Of a stretch of 47,466 bases of DNA, positions 31,787 to 40,240 are shown piece by piece; positions within the stretch are counted from its first letter, which is position 1; the number at the start of each line of letters is the position of its first letter. The translations under genes were made by a program, and so were the position numbers. This DNA is from JALHTV01 sp049510055 (GTDB taxonomy: Bacteria > Planctomycetota > Phycisphaerae > SM23-33), in the NCBI GenBank assembly GCA_049510055.1, contig JBEKZI010000007.1, positions 1-47,466 of the forward strand. Direction: 5' to 3'. The notes beneath the pieces are model-generated. The model did no database searches. It was not told the DNA's origin and was given only the letters and a program-made list of their open reading frames with translations.

Positions 31787-32848
31787 TTACTGCCCGGCGT
31801 TCTTTCGCTTCAGGAGCATTCCCAGACCGCCCAACGCCAGCATCGCCATCGTGACTGGCTCGGGGATCTCCGCGACGCGGAGGCCCATGAAGTTGTACTC
31901 AAAATTCGCCCAATACTCCCAGCGATCCGTCGACTCCATGCCGTACTCGGTATCCAGGAACGAGCCGCCGCGCAGCCCGCGCTGCGTTGACGAGACGACC
32001 GCTTCGTTCCATTCCCAGACGTTCCCGCCCATGTCGGAGGTGCCGTAGGCGCCGGGGGAACTCGAAAACGCGCCCACTTCCGTCTCCCAGTACGGGCTGC
32101 CGACCGAGTAGCTGGTGCCTATCACGAAGTTGGCGTTGTCCTTGCCATTGGGATCCACGCTGTTGCTGGGGAAGCTGTTGCTCCTCGTGGGATACAGCCA
32201 GTAGCCGGCCCCGCCGGACTTGTTCGGATCGTAGTAGGCCGGCTTGTACCACTCATTCTCCGTCGGAATGACGTAGATGGCGCCGGTCTTGCGGGTCACG
32301 GCCATCAGAGCCGCATTGGACGTCGCGCCATTGAGCACGTAGGATCCATCCTCCGTGGTGGTCTGGTCCTCGACGCCCGTCGCCCGCTGACCATTCTCCA
32401 GCCAGTTGCAGAACCGGGCCGCGTCACCCCAGCCGATGAAGTTCACCGGCCGATTGGCCCGATCGGCGGAGATGCTGTACGTGTAGCTGCCGGCCGTGCC
32501 GCTCTGCACGATGCCGCAGCCGTACTTGTCGCTGACGTACACGGGGGTGAAATTGGCATCCATGCGTGGATTGTACAAGCCGTACTGATCCGTGGCGGCC
32601 ACGGCGTTAAGGAACGCGCAATACTGCCCGGCCGTGACCTCGAACTTGCCGATGCTGTAGGCATAGCTGACCGAGCCGTAACCGGTGGTGTCCGCGGCGT
32701 TGCCCAGATTGCCCACCGGAACGAACTGAAGACTCGTCAGTCCGTCCCCCATGTTCAACACATTCGCCATCGCCCACGTCCCCCAAAGCCCGATCACCAA
32801 TGCTCCAACCACTGCAACCAATCGTTTGTTCACTAAAGATCCACTCAT
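31787..32848 (-). CDS. SUMF1/FGE-fold protein with PEP-CTERM sorting tail
   Basis: A 353-residue exported protein. Signal peptide 1-28 (VVGALVIGLWGTWAMA). The middle follows the formylglycine-generating-enzyme fold: IGKFEVTAGQYCAFLNAV, RPVNFIGWGDAARFCNWLEN, IPTENEWYKPAYYDP and DMGGNVWEWNEAVV with RGLRGGSF. The two active-site cysteines of true FGE are not seen, so it is probably a binding or structural member. The tail IPEPVTMAMLALGGLGMLLK is a PEP-CTERM signal. It lies opposite chrA and shares the terminator at 31688-31737. Confidence 0.85.
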   Translation of the reverse strand: MSGSLVNKRLVAVVGALVIGLWGTWAMANVLNMGDGLTSLQFVPVGNLGNAADTTGYGSVSYAYSIGKFEVTAGQYCAFLNAVAATDQYGLYNPRMDANFTPVYVSDKYGCGIVQSGTAGSYTYSISADRANRPVNFIGWGDAARFCNWLENGQRATGVEDQTTTEDGSYVLNGATSNAALMAVTRKTGAIYVIPTENEWYKPAYYDPNKSGGAGYWLYPTRSNSFPSNSVDPNGKDNANFVIGTSYSVGSPYWETEVGAFSSSPGAYGTSDMGGNVWEWNEAVVSSTQRGLRGGSFLDTEYGMESTDRWEYWANFEYNFMGLRVAEIPEPVTMAMLALGGLGMLLKRKNAGQ

Positions 32849-33117
32849 AACTCTTGCTCCTTTTTTCTCCTGCCAGGCAATGGAACGCCCACGGCCTAGA
32901 CAGAGACCAACTAGGCTCGTCCAGTAGAAAGGTTTCTGGAAACTCGCCCAGGGGAGGGCTTAGAGGTGCGATCGTGTGAGGGGGCCGTCCTCACCTCTCG
33001 ACTTGTAACATACTCCGCCGCTTCCACGAACGGAGGTCGAAGCACTCAGTATACTACCGCAGATACCCCATTTATGTCAAGGCAAATCGGCCGTTTTGGG
33101 CCAGTTTTCCGCTCTTG

Positions 33118-33687
33118 CTAGTATGGGGCGAGCTCCTCGATGTGGTGCAGCGCCGGGGCCGTCCGGCGCCCGACGTATCGGAACGAGACCACCAGCGTGT
33201 AGAGGAACGCCGCGACGAGCACCACGAGGATCAGCCCCGTGATCCAATGATGCGGCCGGAACCGCCGCAGCTCCGGCGCGAACGCCACCAACGCCAGCAG
33301 GGCGAAGATGACGACCACCGCGTCGAAGCTGGCCCGCTGCCAGTAGTCGCCGCCCAGGTGCAGCCACATGCCGAACTCGTCGAACGTCAAGCCCAGTCCG
33401 ATGCCGTAAGCCACGGCCAACAGACTGAACTCCACACCCTCCGGCCGGCGAAACAGCAGCCACATGCCCACAATCGCCAGCAGGAGAATCCCGAAGTTCA
33501 GGTGATGGATGTGTATGCCCCTGGCATGCACGTAGAGGTCCGGGATGGCCCGCGTCATGATCAGGATCACCAGCATCCGGACGCAGACAAAGGTGGCGAT
33601 GAAGGCCACCAGGACCATCCGCGCCACGTGCGAGACGGCCTCGGCCGGCCGCGCCCCGCTTGCCAATCTGTCGCGTGCCTCACCCAT
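33118..33687 (-). CDS. Membrane protein with conserved HIHHLNFG and FDEFGMWLHL motifs
   Basis: A 189-residue protein with four or five membrane segments. Two striking polar motifs lie at the ends of helices: ARGIHIHHLNFGI (residues ~55-67) and LTFDEFGMWLHLGGDYW (~99-115). Several His, Asp and Glu residues could form a metal site. A similar pair of motifs occurs in uncharacterised membrane proteins of actinobacteria, from memory. No function is known to me. It stands alone; the neighbouring gene on the plus strand starts 120 bases away on the other side. Confidence 0.7.
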   Translation of the reverse strand: MGEARDRLASGARPAEAVSHVARMVLVAFIATFVCVRMLVILIMTRAIPDLYVHARGIHIHHLNFGILLLAIVGMWLLFRRPEGVEFSLLAVAYGIGLGLTFDEFGMWLHLGGDYWQRASFDAVVVIFALLALVAFAPELRRFRPHHWITGLILVVLVAAFLYTLVVSFRYVGRRTAPALHHIEELAPY

Positions 33688-33806
33688 CGCTCGGAATTAT
33701 CGCCGCCGCACGTGGAAGCTACAAGTGGCCGCCCCCTCCCCCGCGCGGTACAATTTCTCCCTAGCTCTATAAGATGCGCAGGTTCCAAGATTAATGGAGT
33801 TGCGAG

Positions 33807-35666
33807 ATGATCAAATCGATCCATATCGAGAATCTCAAGGGTTTTCAGAAGTATGACATCGAGTTTGGACGTGTTAATCTGCTCATCGGTGGCAATAACT
33901 GTGGCAAGACCACAGTTTTCCACGCGATGAATATCTTCTTCTGGTGCGCTGCACAAACGGCTGTTATCGGAGATACCCTGGTCACTTTCGGGAAGACACA
34001 AGTCCCAGAACTTGGGGCCATTCCCTACTTCGAGGCACGCGACCTCTTTTATATGCAGAAGACGCGAAAGGGTGCATATCCGACCAAGATACGACTCGAA
34101 CTTGAGACCGATGAGGGGCCAAAGCTGAGTTTTACTGTCTATACAGCCTTCGGACGCAATTTGCTGATTGACGGTGGTAACCAGAAAATTTCACGGAAGA
34201 AGTATGATGCTCTTCAACGCAACAACCCAGTTTATGTCCCTGGCACGATCGGTGTAACTGTGCGCGAAGATCTATACCGTGAAGTCGCGCAGGAGCGAAT
34301 GATCTTAGAGGGACGCCAGAACCAAGTCCTCCGAAACTTACTCTACCGTCTCAAACAGAAAAAACGGGAATGGGAGCAATTCAAGGCCATGATTTCCCCC
34401 TTGTTCTCCTTGGGAGGCCTTGATGTACCTTTCAATATTGACCGCGACGAGTGGCTAACCGCTACCTACAACGAAGGCAAATGCAATTTTGATTTAGTAT
34501 CCGCAGGTTCGGGATTCCTTCAGGTAGTCAATCTCTTGACGTTCCTATTCCTTCATACCTCGCGTGTGGCTCTTCTCGACGAGCCAGACTCACACATGCA
34601 CGATGACCTTCAACGATTGACGTTTGGGATCCTAAACAGGCTGTCCGAAGAGCGAACTATCCAACTGATCATCGCAACCCATAGCCCGACCCTGATTGAC
34701 GCAGCAGGTCTTGGGCATGTTCTCCTGATCGACCGTGAATCCCCCGAACCACTCAGAGCTAAAGACGTCGATACGCTTGTTCCCATGCTTGGAGACCGAG
34801 GCCTGGCACTCCCGCCGACAAAGGTGATAAACACCCTCAAGAACCGCCGTGCACTGTTTGTTGAAGGAAAAGAGGCTGATTTTGAGCAATTCATCCTGGA
34901 ATGTGGAGAGCTTTACAAACCGGGTTTTAAGAGCCGTTCAAGAGGACTGACGGTTTTCGAAACAGGTGGCGCGACAAAACAATGGCCATTCGAGGCCATT
35001 GGCTGTTTCGGGAATTTACTCGGCGTACAACTCAATTACCTTTACGTGTCTGAGAGGGACTTCCTAACGGACGCCGAGGTCCAGGCTCGTATTCAAAGGG
35101 CAGCGAACGAGAGGCAGTCATTGGCACACTTTGAGCGACGCCATCGCGAATCCTATCTGCTTGAACCCGCGATCCTGGCAAAAGTTCTCACCAAAAAGTG
35201 GAAAACAAAGTGCCCGAAAGCGCCCCTTCCCGACGACATAACAGTCGACGGAATCCGGAAATACATACTGGTAGAAGCGAAAAAATTGGAAGACGACACA
35301 AATGCACGACTTCTTGTCGAGCATGAGCAACAGCTCAAAGGCGATGCTAGCCATCGCACTGAGGAGACAAGAAAACTTCAACAGTACTTCCGCGAATCAT
35401 ACACAGAACCATTAGCTCGCGGAGAAATTCCATATAAGCTCTTGGACTGCAAGCAAATCCTCAAGGGCTTTAGAACAGAAGTAGCTGAAAAGCACATGAT
35501 ATCGTTTTCCGATAGAGACATCTTGGGGAATTTTTCGCTAGAAGGTATTCCACAGGATTTAAAGGTCGTGCTCGACCGGGTTCTTGCCTTGTTTCCCGAT
35601 GACACAAACCTCCTGAAGTCTCGGGACACCCCAGTGCCAAGGTTGCCTTTCAAAGATTCGGAGTAG
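33807..35666 (+). CDS. OLD-like ATPase with C-terminal TOPRIM nuclease domain
   Basis: A 619-residue protein. The ATP-binding part (~1-330) has Walker A GGNNCGKTT (28-36), an ABC-type signature SAGSGFLQV (~232-240), Walker B VALLDEPDSH (~254-263) and H-switch ATHSPTLID (290-298). From ~345 the TOPRIM part has ALFVEGKEADFEQF (Glu353), YLYVSERDFL (416-420) and HRESYLLEPAIL. Together these define OLD (overcoming lysogenisation defect)-type nucleases and relatives such as GajA and AriA/AriB. The DNA is much AT-richer than its neighbours and codon choice is relaxed, so it was probably transferred. No UvrD helicase (Gabija) or second gene follows. GGAG lies ~8 bases before the ATG; TACAAT at 33749 or TATAAG at 33768 may be its -10. 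Confidence 0.85.
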   Translation: MIKSIHIENLKGFQKYDIEFGRVNLLIGGNNCGKTTVFHAMNIFFWCAAQTAVIGDTLVTFGKTQVPELGAIPYFEARDLFYMQKTRKGAYPTKIRLELETDEGPKLSFTVYTAFGRNLLIDGGNQKISRKKYDALQRNNPVYVPGTIGVTVREDLYREVAQERMILEGRQNQVLRNLLYRLKQKKREWEQFKAMISPLFSLGGLDVPFNIDRDEWLTATYNEGKCNFDLVSAGSGFLQVVNLLTFLFLHTSRVALLDEPDSHMHDDLQRLTFGILNRLSEERTIQLIIATHSPTLIDAAGLGHVLLIDRESPEPLRAKDVDTLVPMLGDRGLALPPTKVINTLKNRRALFVEGKEADFEQFILECGELYKPGFKSRSRGLTVFETGGATKQWPFEAIGCFGNLLGVQLNYLYVSERDFLTDAEVQARIQRAANERQSLAHFERRHRESYLLEPAILAKVLTKKWKTKCPKAPLPDDITVDGIRKYILVEAKKLEDDTNARLLVEHEQQLKGDASHRTEETRKLQQYFRESYTEPLARGEIPYKLLDCKQILKGFRTEVAEKHMISFSDRDILGNFSLEGIPQDLKVVLDRVLALFPDDTNLLKSRDTPVPRLPFKDSE

Positions 35667-35694
35667 AATAGCTAACGACGGCTGACGCGACACC

Positions 35695-37374
35695 TCACCC
35701 CAGCAAATCCGCCTGTTGGGGATAGAGGATTTTGCGGAGTTTGCGGAGGGCGGCCAGTTCGATTTGTCGGACGCGTTCTTTGGACACGCCCAGCCGCCGG
35801 CCGAGCTGATCGAGCGTCTGGGTCTGCGTGGGCTGGTCCAGCCCATAGTGCTCCACCAAAATGGACCGTTCCAGCGGCGACAGGTGCGCCAGCACCACGT
35901 CCAGGCTCTCGCGGAGTTCCGGCAGGCGCAGCTCGTCGGAATCGTAGGCCCGCAAGGCCGAGGCGATGTCCAGCACCTCCTCTTGGCCGGTGGAGAAGCG
36001 GTCCATCAGGTAGCGTTCCCTCGGCACGGACCGCGCGAAGCTGCGCATGATGGCCCAGGAGGCGTAGGTGGAGAAGCGGTTGCCGCGGCCGTAGTCGAAC
36101 TTTTCCACCGCGCGCATCAGCGAGACGTTGCCGTCGCTGATGAGCTCGAACAGGCTCTGCGCGCCGCCCACGTGCTTCTTGGCGATGGAGACCACCAGCC
36201 GCAGGTTGGCGCGGATGATCTGGTTCTTGACCACGTTGGCCTGGACCAGCAGCGATTCGACCTGCCGCAGCAGCTCCGTGCGGACGGTGCGGGGGTTGAT
36301 CTGCTTGCGGAGCTTGTCGGCCTTGTACTTCAGGTAGTTGTACCGGGCGAACAGGCGCTTCTCACCGGCCGCGTCCAGCAGGGGCACCTCGTAGAGGGAT
36401 TTGAGGTACGGGGGCAGGTCGTCCGGCGGCCGGCCTGGCGAGGTCGTTCGACTTCGCTCACGAGGCGCGGGGGCGGCGGCGTCGGACAAAAACATCGCAT
36501 CGGCATTGAGCTGGGCGAACTGGGGGCTGGGCATGAAGCCGATCGGCCGGTTGATCAACTGGTGGGCGCGGGCTTCATTAATGATGCGGTAGATGCTGCC
36601 GCGCGTGCGGCGGTATTGCTTCGCCAGCACCGGGGCCGTCACGCCGCGAAGGAAGCTGCGGTAGATGACGGTCTTTTCCTCATCGTGCAGCGGCCCGGCC
36701 ATCCGCGGGAAGATGGCCTCGTCGGGATGGTCCAGGTCGTGCCGGCGGATGGTGTAGCGGATGGTCTCCACCGCTCGGCCGATGCGGCGGGCGATGCGAT
36801 GGGCCACCTCGCTGAGCGTGCATCGCGTGAAACTGGCCATGCGCCGCGCGCGGCGGAGAATGTCGGCCCGCTGGGATTCGGTCATCTGCGTGAATCGCAC
36901 CGAGCGGTGGATCATGCCCGCGCGGTTCTGCACGAACCACTGCACGGAGCTTTCCAGAAAGGCCACGCGACGCTTGCCGTCGCCGTACACCAGCCGCCGG
37001 GCCGGCAGGCCGTAGCGACGCCACCGCTGGATGGTCTTGGCGGATACCGAGAATCGCCGCGCCAGGGCGGGGATGTCGAACACCGGCTGGAGGTAGTCGC
37101 TGGGATGCAGGTCGAAGCTGTCGCACAGGTCCAGCATGAGCGTCAGCAGGTCGGCCCGCAGTGACTTGCCGCTCAGCGGCTGCTGGACGTTCTGCCCGCC
37201 GCCGCGAAAACCGGTCAGGCGGTACACGACGAACTCGTAGGGATACAGCTCGCCAGCCTCCACGACGTGCAGCAGCGTCTCGGCCGCGTCAATGTACCCC
37301 TTCCGCAGCCGGGCGAGGCCGGCCGCCAGTTCCGTCGCCAACTCCCCAATGGGCTTGTTTAGGTACTTCCGCAT
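35695..37374 (-). CDS. Sigma-70 family factor with long N-terminal HTH extension
   Basis: A 559-residue sigma factor. The C-terminal half is typical: ANLRLVVSIAKKHVGG and LFELISDGNVSLMRAVEKFD (region 2.1-2.2), RGNRFSTYASWAIMRSFAR (2.3-2.4), and region 4 LSPLERSILVEHYGLD with LGRRLGVSKERVRQIE (4.2). Region 3 is short. The first ~290 residues are unusual: an HTH resembling MerR/Xis types at ~99-135 (DIPALARRFSVSAKTIQRWR), a second HTH-like helix pair at ~186-213, and a third at ~244-270 (APVLAKQYRRTRGSIYRII). The linker at ~298-318 is low in complexity. The ATG at 37374 is chosen; a GTG at 37389 adds five residues. The regulon is not predictable. Confidence 0.82.
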   Translation of the reverse strand: MRKYLNKPIGELATELAAGLARLRKGYIDAAETLLHVVEAGELYPYEFVVYRLTGFRGGGQNVQQPLSGKSLRADLLTLMLDLCDSFDLHPSDYLQPVFDIPALARRFSVSAKTIQRWRRYGLPARRLVYGDGKRRVAFLESSVQWFVQNRAGMIHRSVRFTQMTESQRADILRRARRMASFTRCTLSEVAHRIARRIGRAVETIRYTIRRHDLDHPDEAIFPRMAGPLHDEEKTVIYRSFLRGVTAPVLAKQYRRTRGSIYRIINEARAHQLINRPIGFMPSPQFAQLNADAMFLSDAAAPAPRERSRTTSPGRPPDDLPPYLKSLYEVPLLDAAGEKRLFARYNYLKYKADKLRKQINPRTVRTELLRQVESLLVQANVVKNQIIRANLRLVVSIAKKHVGGAQSLFELISDGNVSLMRAVEKFDYGRGNRFSTYASWAIMRSFARSVPRERYLMDRFSTGQEEVLDIASALRAYDSDELRLPELRESLDVVLAHLSPLERSILVEHYGLDQPTQTQTLDQLGRRLGVSKERVRQIELAALRKLRKILYPQQADLLG

Positions 37375-37541
37375 GGCCTGCCCAACCACACTTTACTGTC
37401 CCGCGGAACCCCTGAACGGACCATGGTATGCCCGCCGGCGATGGTTGGCAACGCTTTTTGCAGCAGCGACTAACAAAAAACTATCACGTGATGCGGAAAA
37501 GTCCGCCGACCAGGCAGGGCAGGTTCGACCCCGCGGCGGCG

Positions 37542-39314
37542 TTATTGCGGCGGCGTGCCGGGCGTCTCGGACGATGCACCAGGCGCCGCGGCGGGTGCGT
37601 TGGGTTCTGCCGCCGGCGTGCCGGGTTCGGTAGGCGGTGGAGCGCTGGCCCGCTTCGGCGCGGCGGCGGATTCCTTGGCCTGGGCGGCGGTGTAGACTTG
37701 CAGCAGCCTTTCCAGCTCCACGACGGCGTTCAGATAGCTCGACTCGCGCTTGTCCTCCAGGGCGTCGTGGAGGGCCTCCTTGGCCTTGGCCAGCACCTCG
37801 GGGCTTGGCGCCAGCTGGTAGAGGGCGATGTACGTGGCCGCCGCCTGGCCCTGGTAGGCCCAGCGGAGCATCACCGGCGCCTGCACGGCGGCGGTGTCGT
37901 AGAGCTCGCCGGCCTGCTGGTAATTCTCAATGGCGTCCTTGCGGACCTGTTGGGGGTCGGGCACGTAAGCCAGCACGCCCCGGGCAAAGGACGGCACCGC
38001 CGGCTGGAGGCTCTCGGGGAGCTCCAGCGCCTCGCCGCCGAGGACGATGCCGGCGGTCTGAGACTGGCCGGCGGCGGCCAGGCGTTCCAGCAACTGGATG
38101 TTCAGCCGGCGGAAGGTGAGGCTCTGATTCTTCAAGTCCGCCAGCGACCAGTGGGCGTCGGCCAATCGGGCGGTCAGCTGCGGGTCCCGGCCGCCGGAGC
38201 GGAGCCGCTTGGCCGTCTCGTATCGCATCACCGCCTGGCCGTAGACCTCGGCCGCGGCGTCCTGGGCGCTGGAAAGCTTCTGGCAGACTTCGGCCAGGTG
38301 CATGATCTGCTGCTGGACGTCACCGGCGGCCTTGGCCAGGGCTGCCTGGACGGCCTCCAAGTCCGCAGTGCTTTGGCCGGAGTAGCTTTTGCGCGCTTCG
38401 ACGATTGCCTCGGCGGCTTTCTGCTGGCCTTCGGCGGCCTGGATCTGGAGCGTCAGGTCGGCCAGGGCGGCCTGCTGCAACTCGAGGGTGTTTTCCAGCG
38501 CGGCGATGGCGGAGACCTTTTCGTTGACCTCCGCTTCTATCTTAAAGGCCTGGTCCAGCAGCTCCATCCTTCGGGCGCCGCCGGTCTGATCGGCCTCCAG
38601 CCGAATCTGGCGGATCTGGGGGATGAGTTTTTCGTTGGCCGCGCGCAATTGTTCGCTCTGGGCCTGGAGCGATTGGATCTCGGCTTGGGCCTTGACGGCG
38701 GACTCTTTGACCTTGGCCGCTTCCTGCTGAGCGGCCGCGAGCATCTCCACCACGTCGCGGTTGCCCAGGGCCGTGAGCTGATTGGAGTACGCCACCAGGC
38801 GGGTATAGAGTTGGACCATCGAGACGGCCCGGTCGGCCAGGACCACGGTGTCGCGGACGTCCTGCTTGTCGGCGGCGGAGGCCGTCGACTTATACTTGGC
38901 CTCCAGGACCAGGATGTCGCCCATCAACGTCTGGGCGATGGCCTGCTCCGACGGATCGGCGTCCCGCCCGTATTCACCCAGGGCGCTGGCCAGGCCCTTT
39001 TCGGCCTTGACCAGGGCATCCCAGGCTTCCGGATTGACCGCCATCGGCGGCGGAAGCTCCACGGTGCCGCTGGGCGAAACGCCTTTGCCCCTCGCGGCCG
39101 ACGGCGGGGCATACTGCCCCTCCATCTTGATCGGCGTGGACGACATCAGCGAGATCGCCCGGGCGTAAAGACGCTGGGCGGTCTCCACCGCGTCCAGCAA
39201 TTGCTTGTCGACGCGGCGGCTCTTGGTATCGGAGCAGCCGCCGGTGATCAAACCCAAAGCCAGGACCCCGAACATCGCGGCCCGGCACGCGCCCATCGCT
39301 TTGGTGGTACCCAC
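37542..39314 (-). CDS. Coiled-coil/TPR lipoprotein of unknown function
   Basis: A GTG at 39314 (GGAGAG 5 bases upstream) starts a 590-residue protein with lipoprotein signal FGVLALGLITGGC; the ATG at 39296 is an alternative. Residues ~170-330 are strongly helical coiled coil (EAAKVKESAVKAQAEIQSLQ, QLRAANEKLIPQI), and the last third is TPR-like (AIENYQQAGELYDTAAVQAP, ALHDALEDKRESSYLNAV). The C-terminus is Pro/Ala/Glu rich. The lipid anchor and coils suggest an envelope tether or scaffold. It ends ~168 bases before the sigma-factor gene start in the same direction. Confidence 0.72.
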   Translation of the reverse strand: MGTTKAMGACRAAMFGVLALGLITGGCSDTKSRRVDKQLLDAVETAQRLYARAISLMSSTPIKMEGQYAPPSAARGKGVSPSGTVELPPPMAVNPEAWDALVKAEKGLASALGEYGRDADPSEQAIAQTLMGDILVLEAKYKSTASAADKQDVRDTVVLADRAVSMVQLYTRLVAYSNQLTALGNRDVVEMLAAAQQEAAKVKESAVKAQAEIQSLQAQSEQLRAANEKLIPQIRQIRLEADQTGGARRMELLDQAFKIEAEVNEKVSAIAALENTLELQQAALADLTLQIQAAEGQQKAAEAIVEARKSYSGQSTADLEAVQAALAKAAGDVQQQIMHLAEVCQKLSSAQDAAAEVYGQAVMRYETAKRLRSGGRDPQLTARLADAHWSLADLKNQSLTFRRLNIQLLERLAAAGQSQTAGIVLGGEALELPESLQPAVPSFARGVLAYVPDPQQVRKDAIENYQQAGELYDTAAVQAPVMLRWAYQGQAAATYIALYQLAPSPEVLAKAKEALHDALEDKRESSYLNAVVELERLLQVYTAAQAKESAAAPKRASAPPPTEPGTPAAEPNAPAAAPGASSETPGTPPQ

Positions 39315-39413
39315 TATCACTCTCCACAGACTTACCCGCCCGAACCGCGGGTCAGGGATGTTTTTATCATGCCTCCGGCGGGCTTTCAACACTCCTGGAA
39401 CAAACCGGCCCGC

Positions 39414-40055
39414 TTAGCGGACCAGTGCCTTGGCCAGGGCGACCACGTCTTCCAGGCGGCCGACGTACAATTCTCCACGCTGAACCGGCGCACAGACCAT
39501 CAGCGCCGTGCGGACCTCGGCCACGTCGCAGGCCGTCGGGACGACCGCCTCGACGCCGGTCGCCAGCCGGGCCAGGTCGCCCGACAGCTGCGCCAAGGCC
39601 CAGGCGACCCCCTCGCCGCGGCAACTCCAACCGTCCGAGACGCTGTCGGCTTGTTGCACCGCCAAGGGCGCCCACTCGCCGTCCCGGCGACTCCACAGCA
39701 AAAACGGCGACAACGGCGATTCGACCTCCACCACCACGACGCCATAGTGCCGGGTATGCCGCCGCGTGCCGTGGCCGATCTCGTAACGGAAGTCAAACGC
39801 CCGAATCGGCAGCCCGCCCAGCCGCCCGTATGTCACGTGGGTGGCCCGCGCGCCGTGCCCCGCGCTGATCAGCGCGAAGTCCGCGTACCGCCGCGGCACG
39901 CCGAAGGGGTCCTCCACCGAGAACATCAGATCGGCCTCGTGCGCCGCCCGCGCCAGGCGGTTGCGACGGCGGACCTGCCGCGCCCCGCCGACGACGAAGG
40001 CGATCGCCGCCGCGACCGGCACAGCCAGCAGAAGGATGGCCAGGAGCCCCTGCAT
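39414..40055 (-). CDS. Membrane-anchored protein of unknown function
   Basis: The ATG at 40055 is chosen because AAGGAGG lies about 11 bases upstream; the longer frame to 40112 overlaps the tRNA-Cys end. The 213-residue protein begins with one membrane helix (LLAILLLAVPVAAAIAFVVG) and a basic stop-transfer patch (RQVRRRNRLAR), then a soluble beta-rich domain with FALISAGHGARATHVTYGRL and HYGVVVVEVESPLSPFLLW. I do not recognise the family. It lies 100 bases upstream of the coiled-coil lipoprotein gene and may be expressed with it. Confidence 0.65.
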   Translation of the reverse strand: MQGLLAILLLAVPVAAAIAFVVGGARQVRRRNRLARAAHEADLMFSVEDPFGVPRRYADFALISAGHGARATHVTYGRLGGLPIRAFDFRYEIGHGTRRHTRHYGVVVVEVESPLSPFLLWSRRDGEWAPLAVQQADSVSDGWSCRGEGVAWALAQLSGDLARLATGVEAVVPTACDVAEVRTALMVCAPVQRGELYVGRLEDVVALAKALVR

Positions 40056-40111
40056 GGTCCGCGAAGCCTCCTTGTCTCGGCAGGCGTTTTTAGCGAATAC
40101 ACGCTCGCCCA

Positions 40112-40185
40112 AGGCGGCACTGGGATTCGAACCCAGGTATAACGGATTTGCAATCCGTCGCCTTTGTCCGCTTGGCTATGCCGCC
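40112..40185 (-). tRNA. tRNA-Cys (anticodon GCA)
   Basis: On the minus strand the acceptor GGCGGCA (from 40185) pairs with TGCCGCC (40119-40113), and the discriminator is U at 40112, as expected for tRNA-Cys. The anticodon stem ACGGA/TCCGT encloses TTGCAAA, anticodon GCA. The T arm is CTGGG-TTCGAAT-CCCAG. CCA is not encoded. Unlike the other two tRNA genes here, no duplicated 3' end is seen. Confidence 0.95.
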
Positions 40186-40240
40186 GCTGATGTGAGTATA
40201 GCGTTCCACCCCATCCGGTCAACGCGCGGGGGCGGCGGCT

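Noticed and set aside
32849..33117. Gene or RNA in the spacer upstream of the SUMF1-like gene
   Set aside because: I see no frame with start signals or strong hairpin that would support one.
33807..35666. Complete Gabija or two-gene PARIS system
   Set aside because: No UvrD-like helicase and no separate second gene follows; only the single OLD-like gene is present.
40112..40185. Duplicated 3' end at tRNA-Cys like the other two tRNA genes
   Set aside because: The 3' flank shows no second copy of the tRNA end and no palindrome pair.
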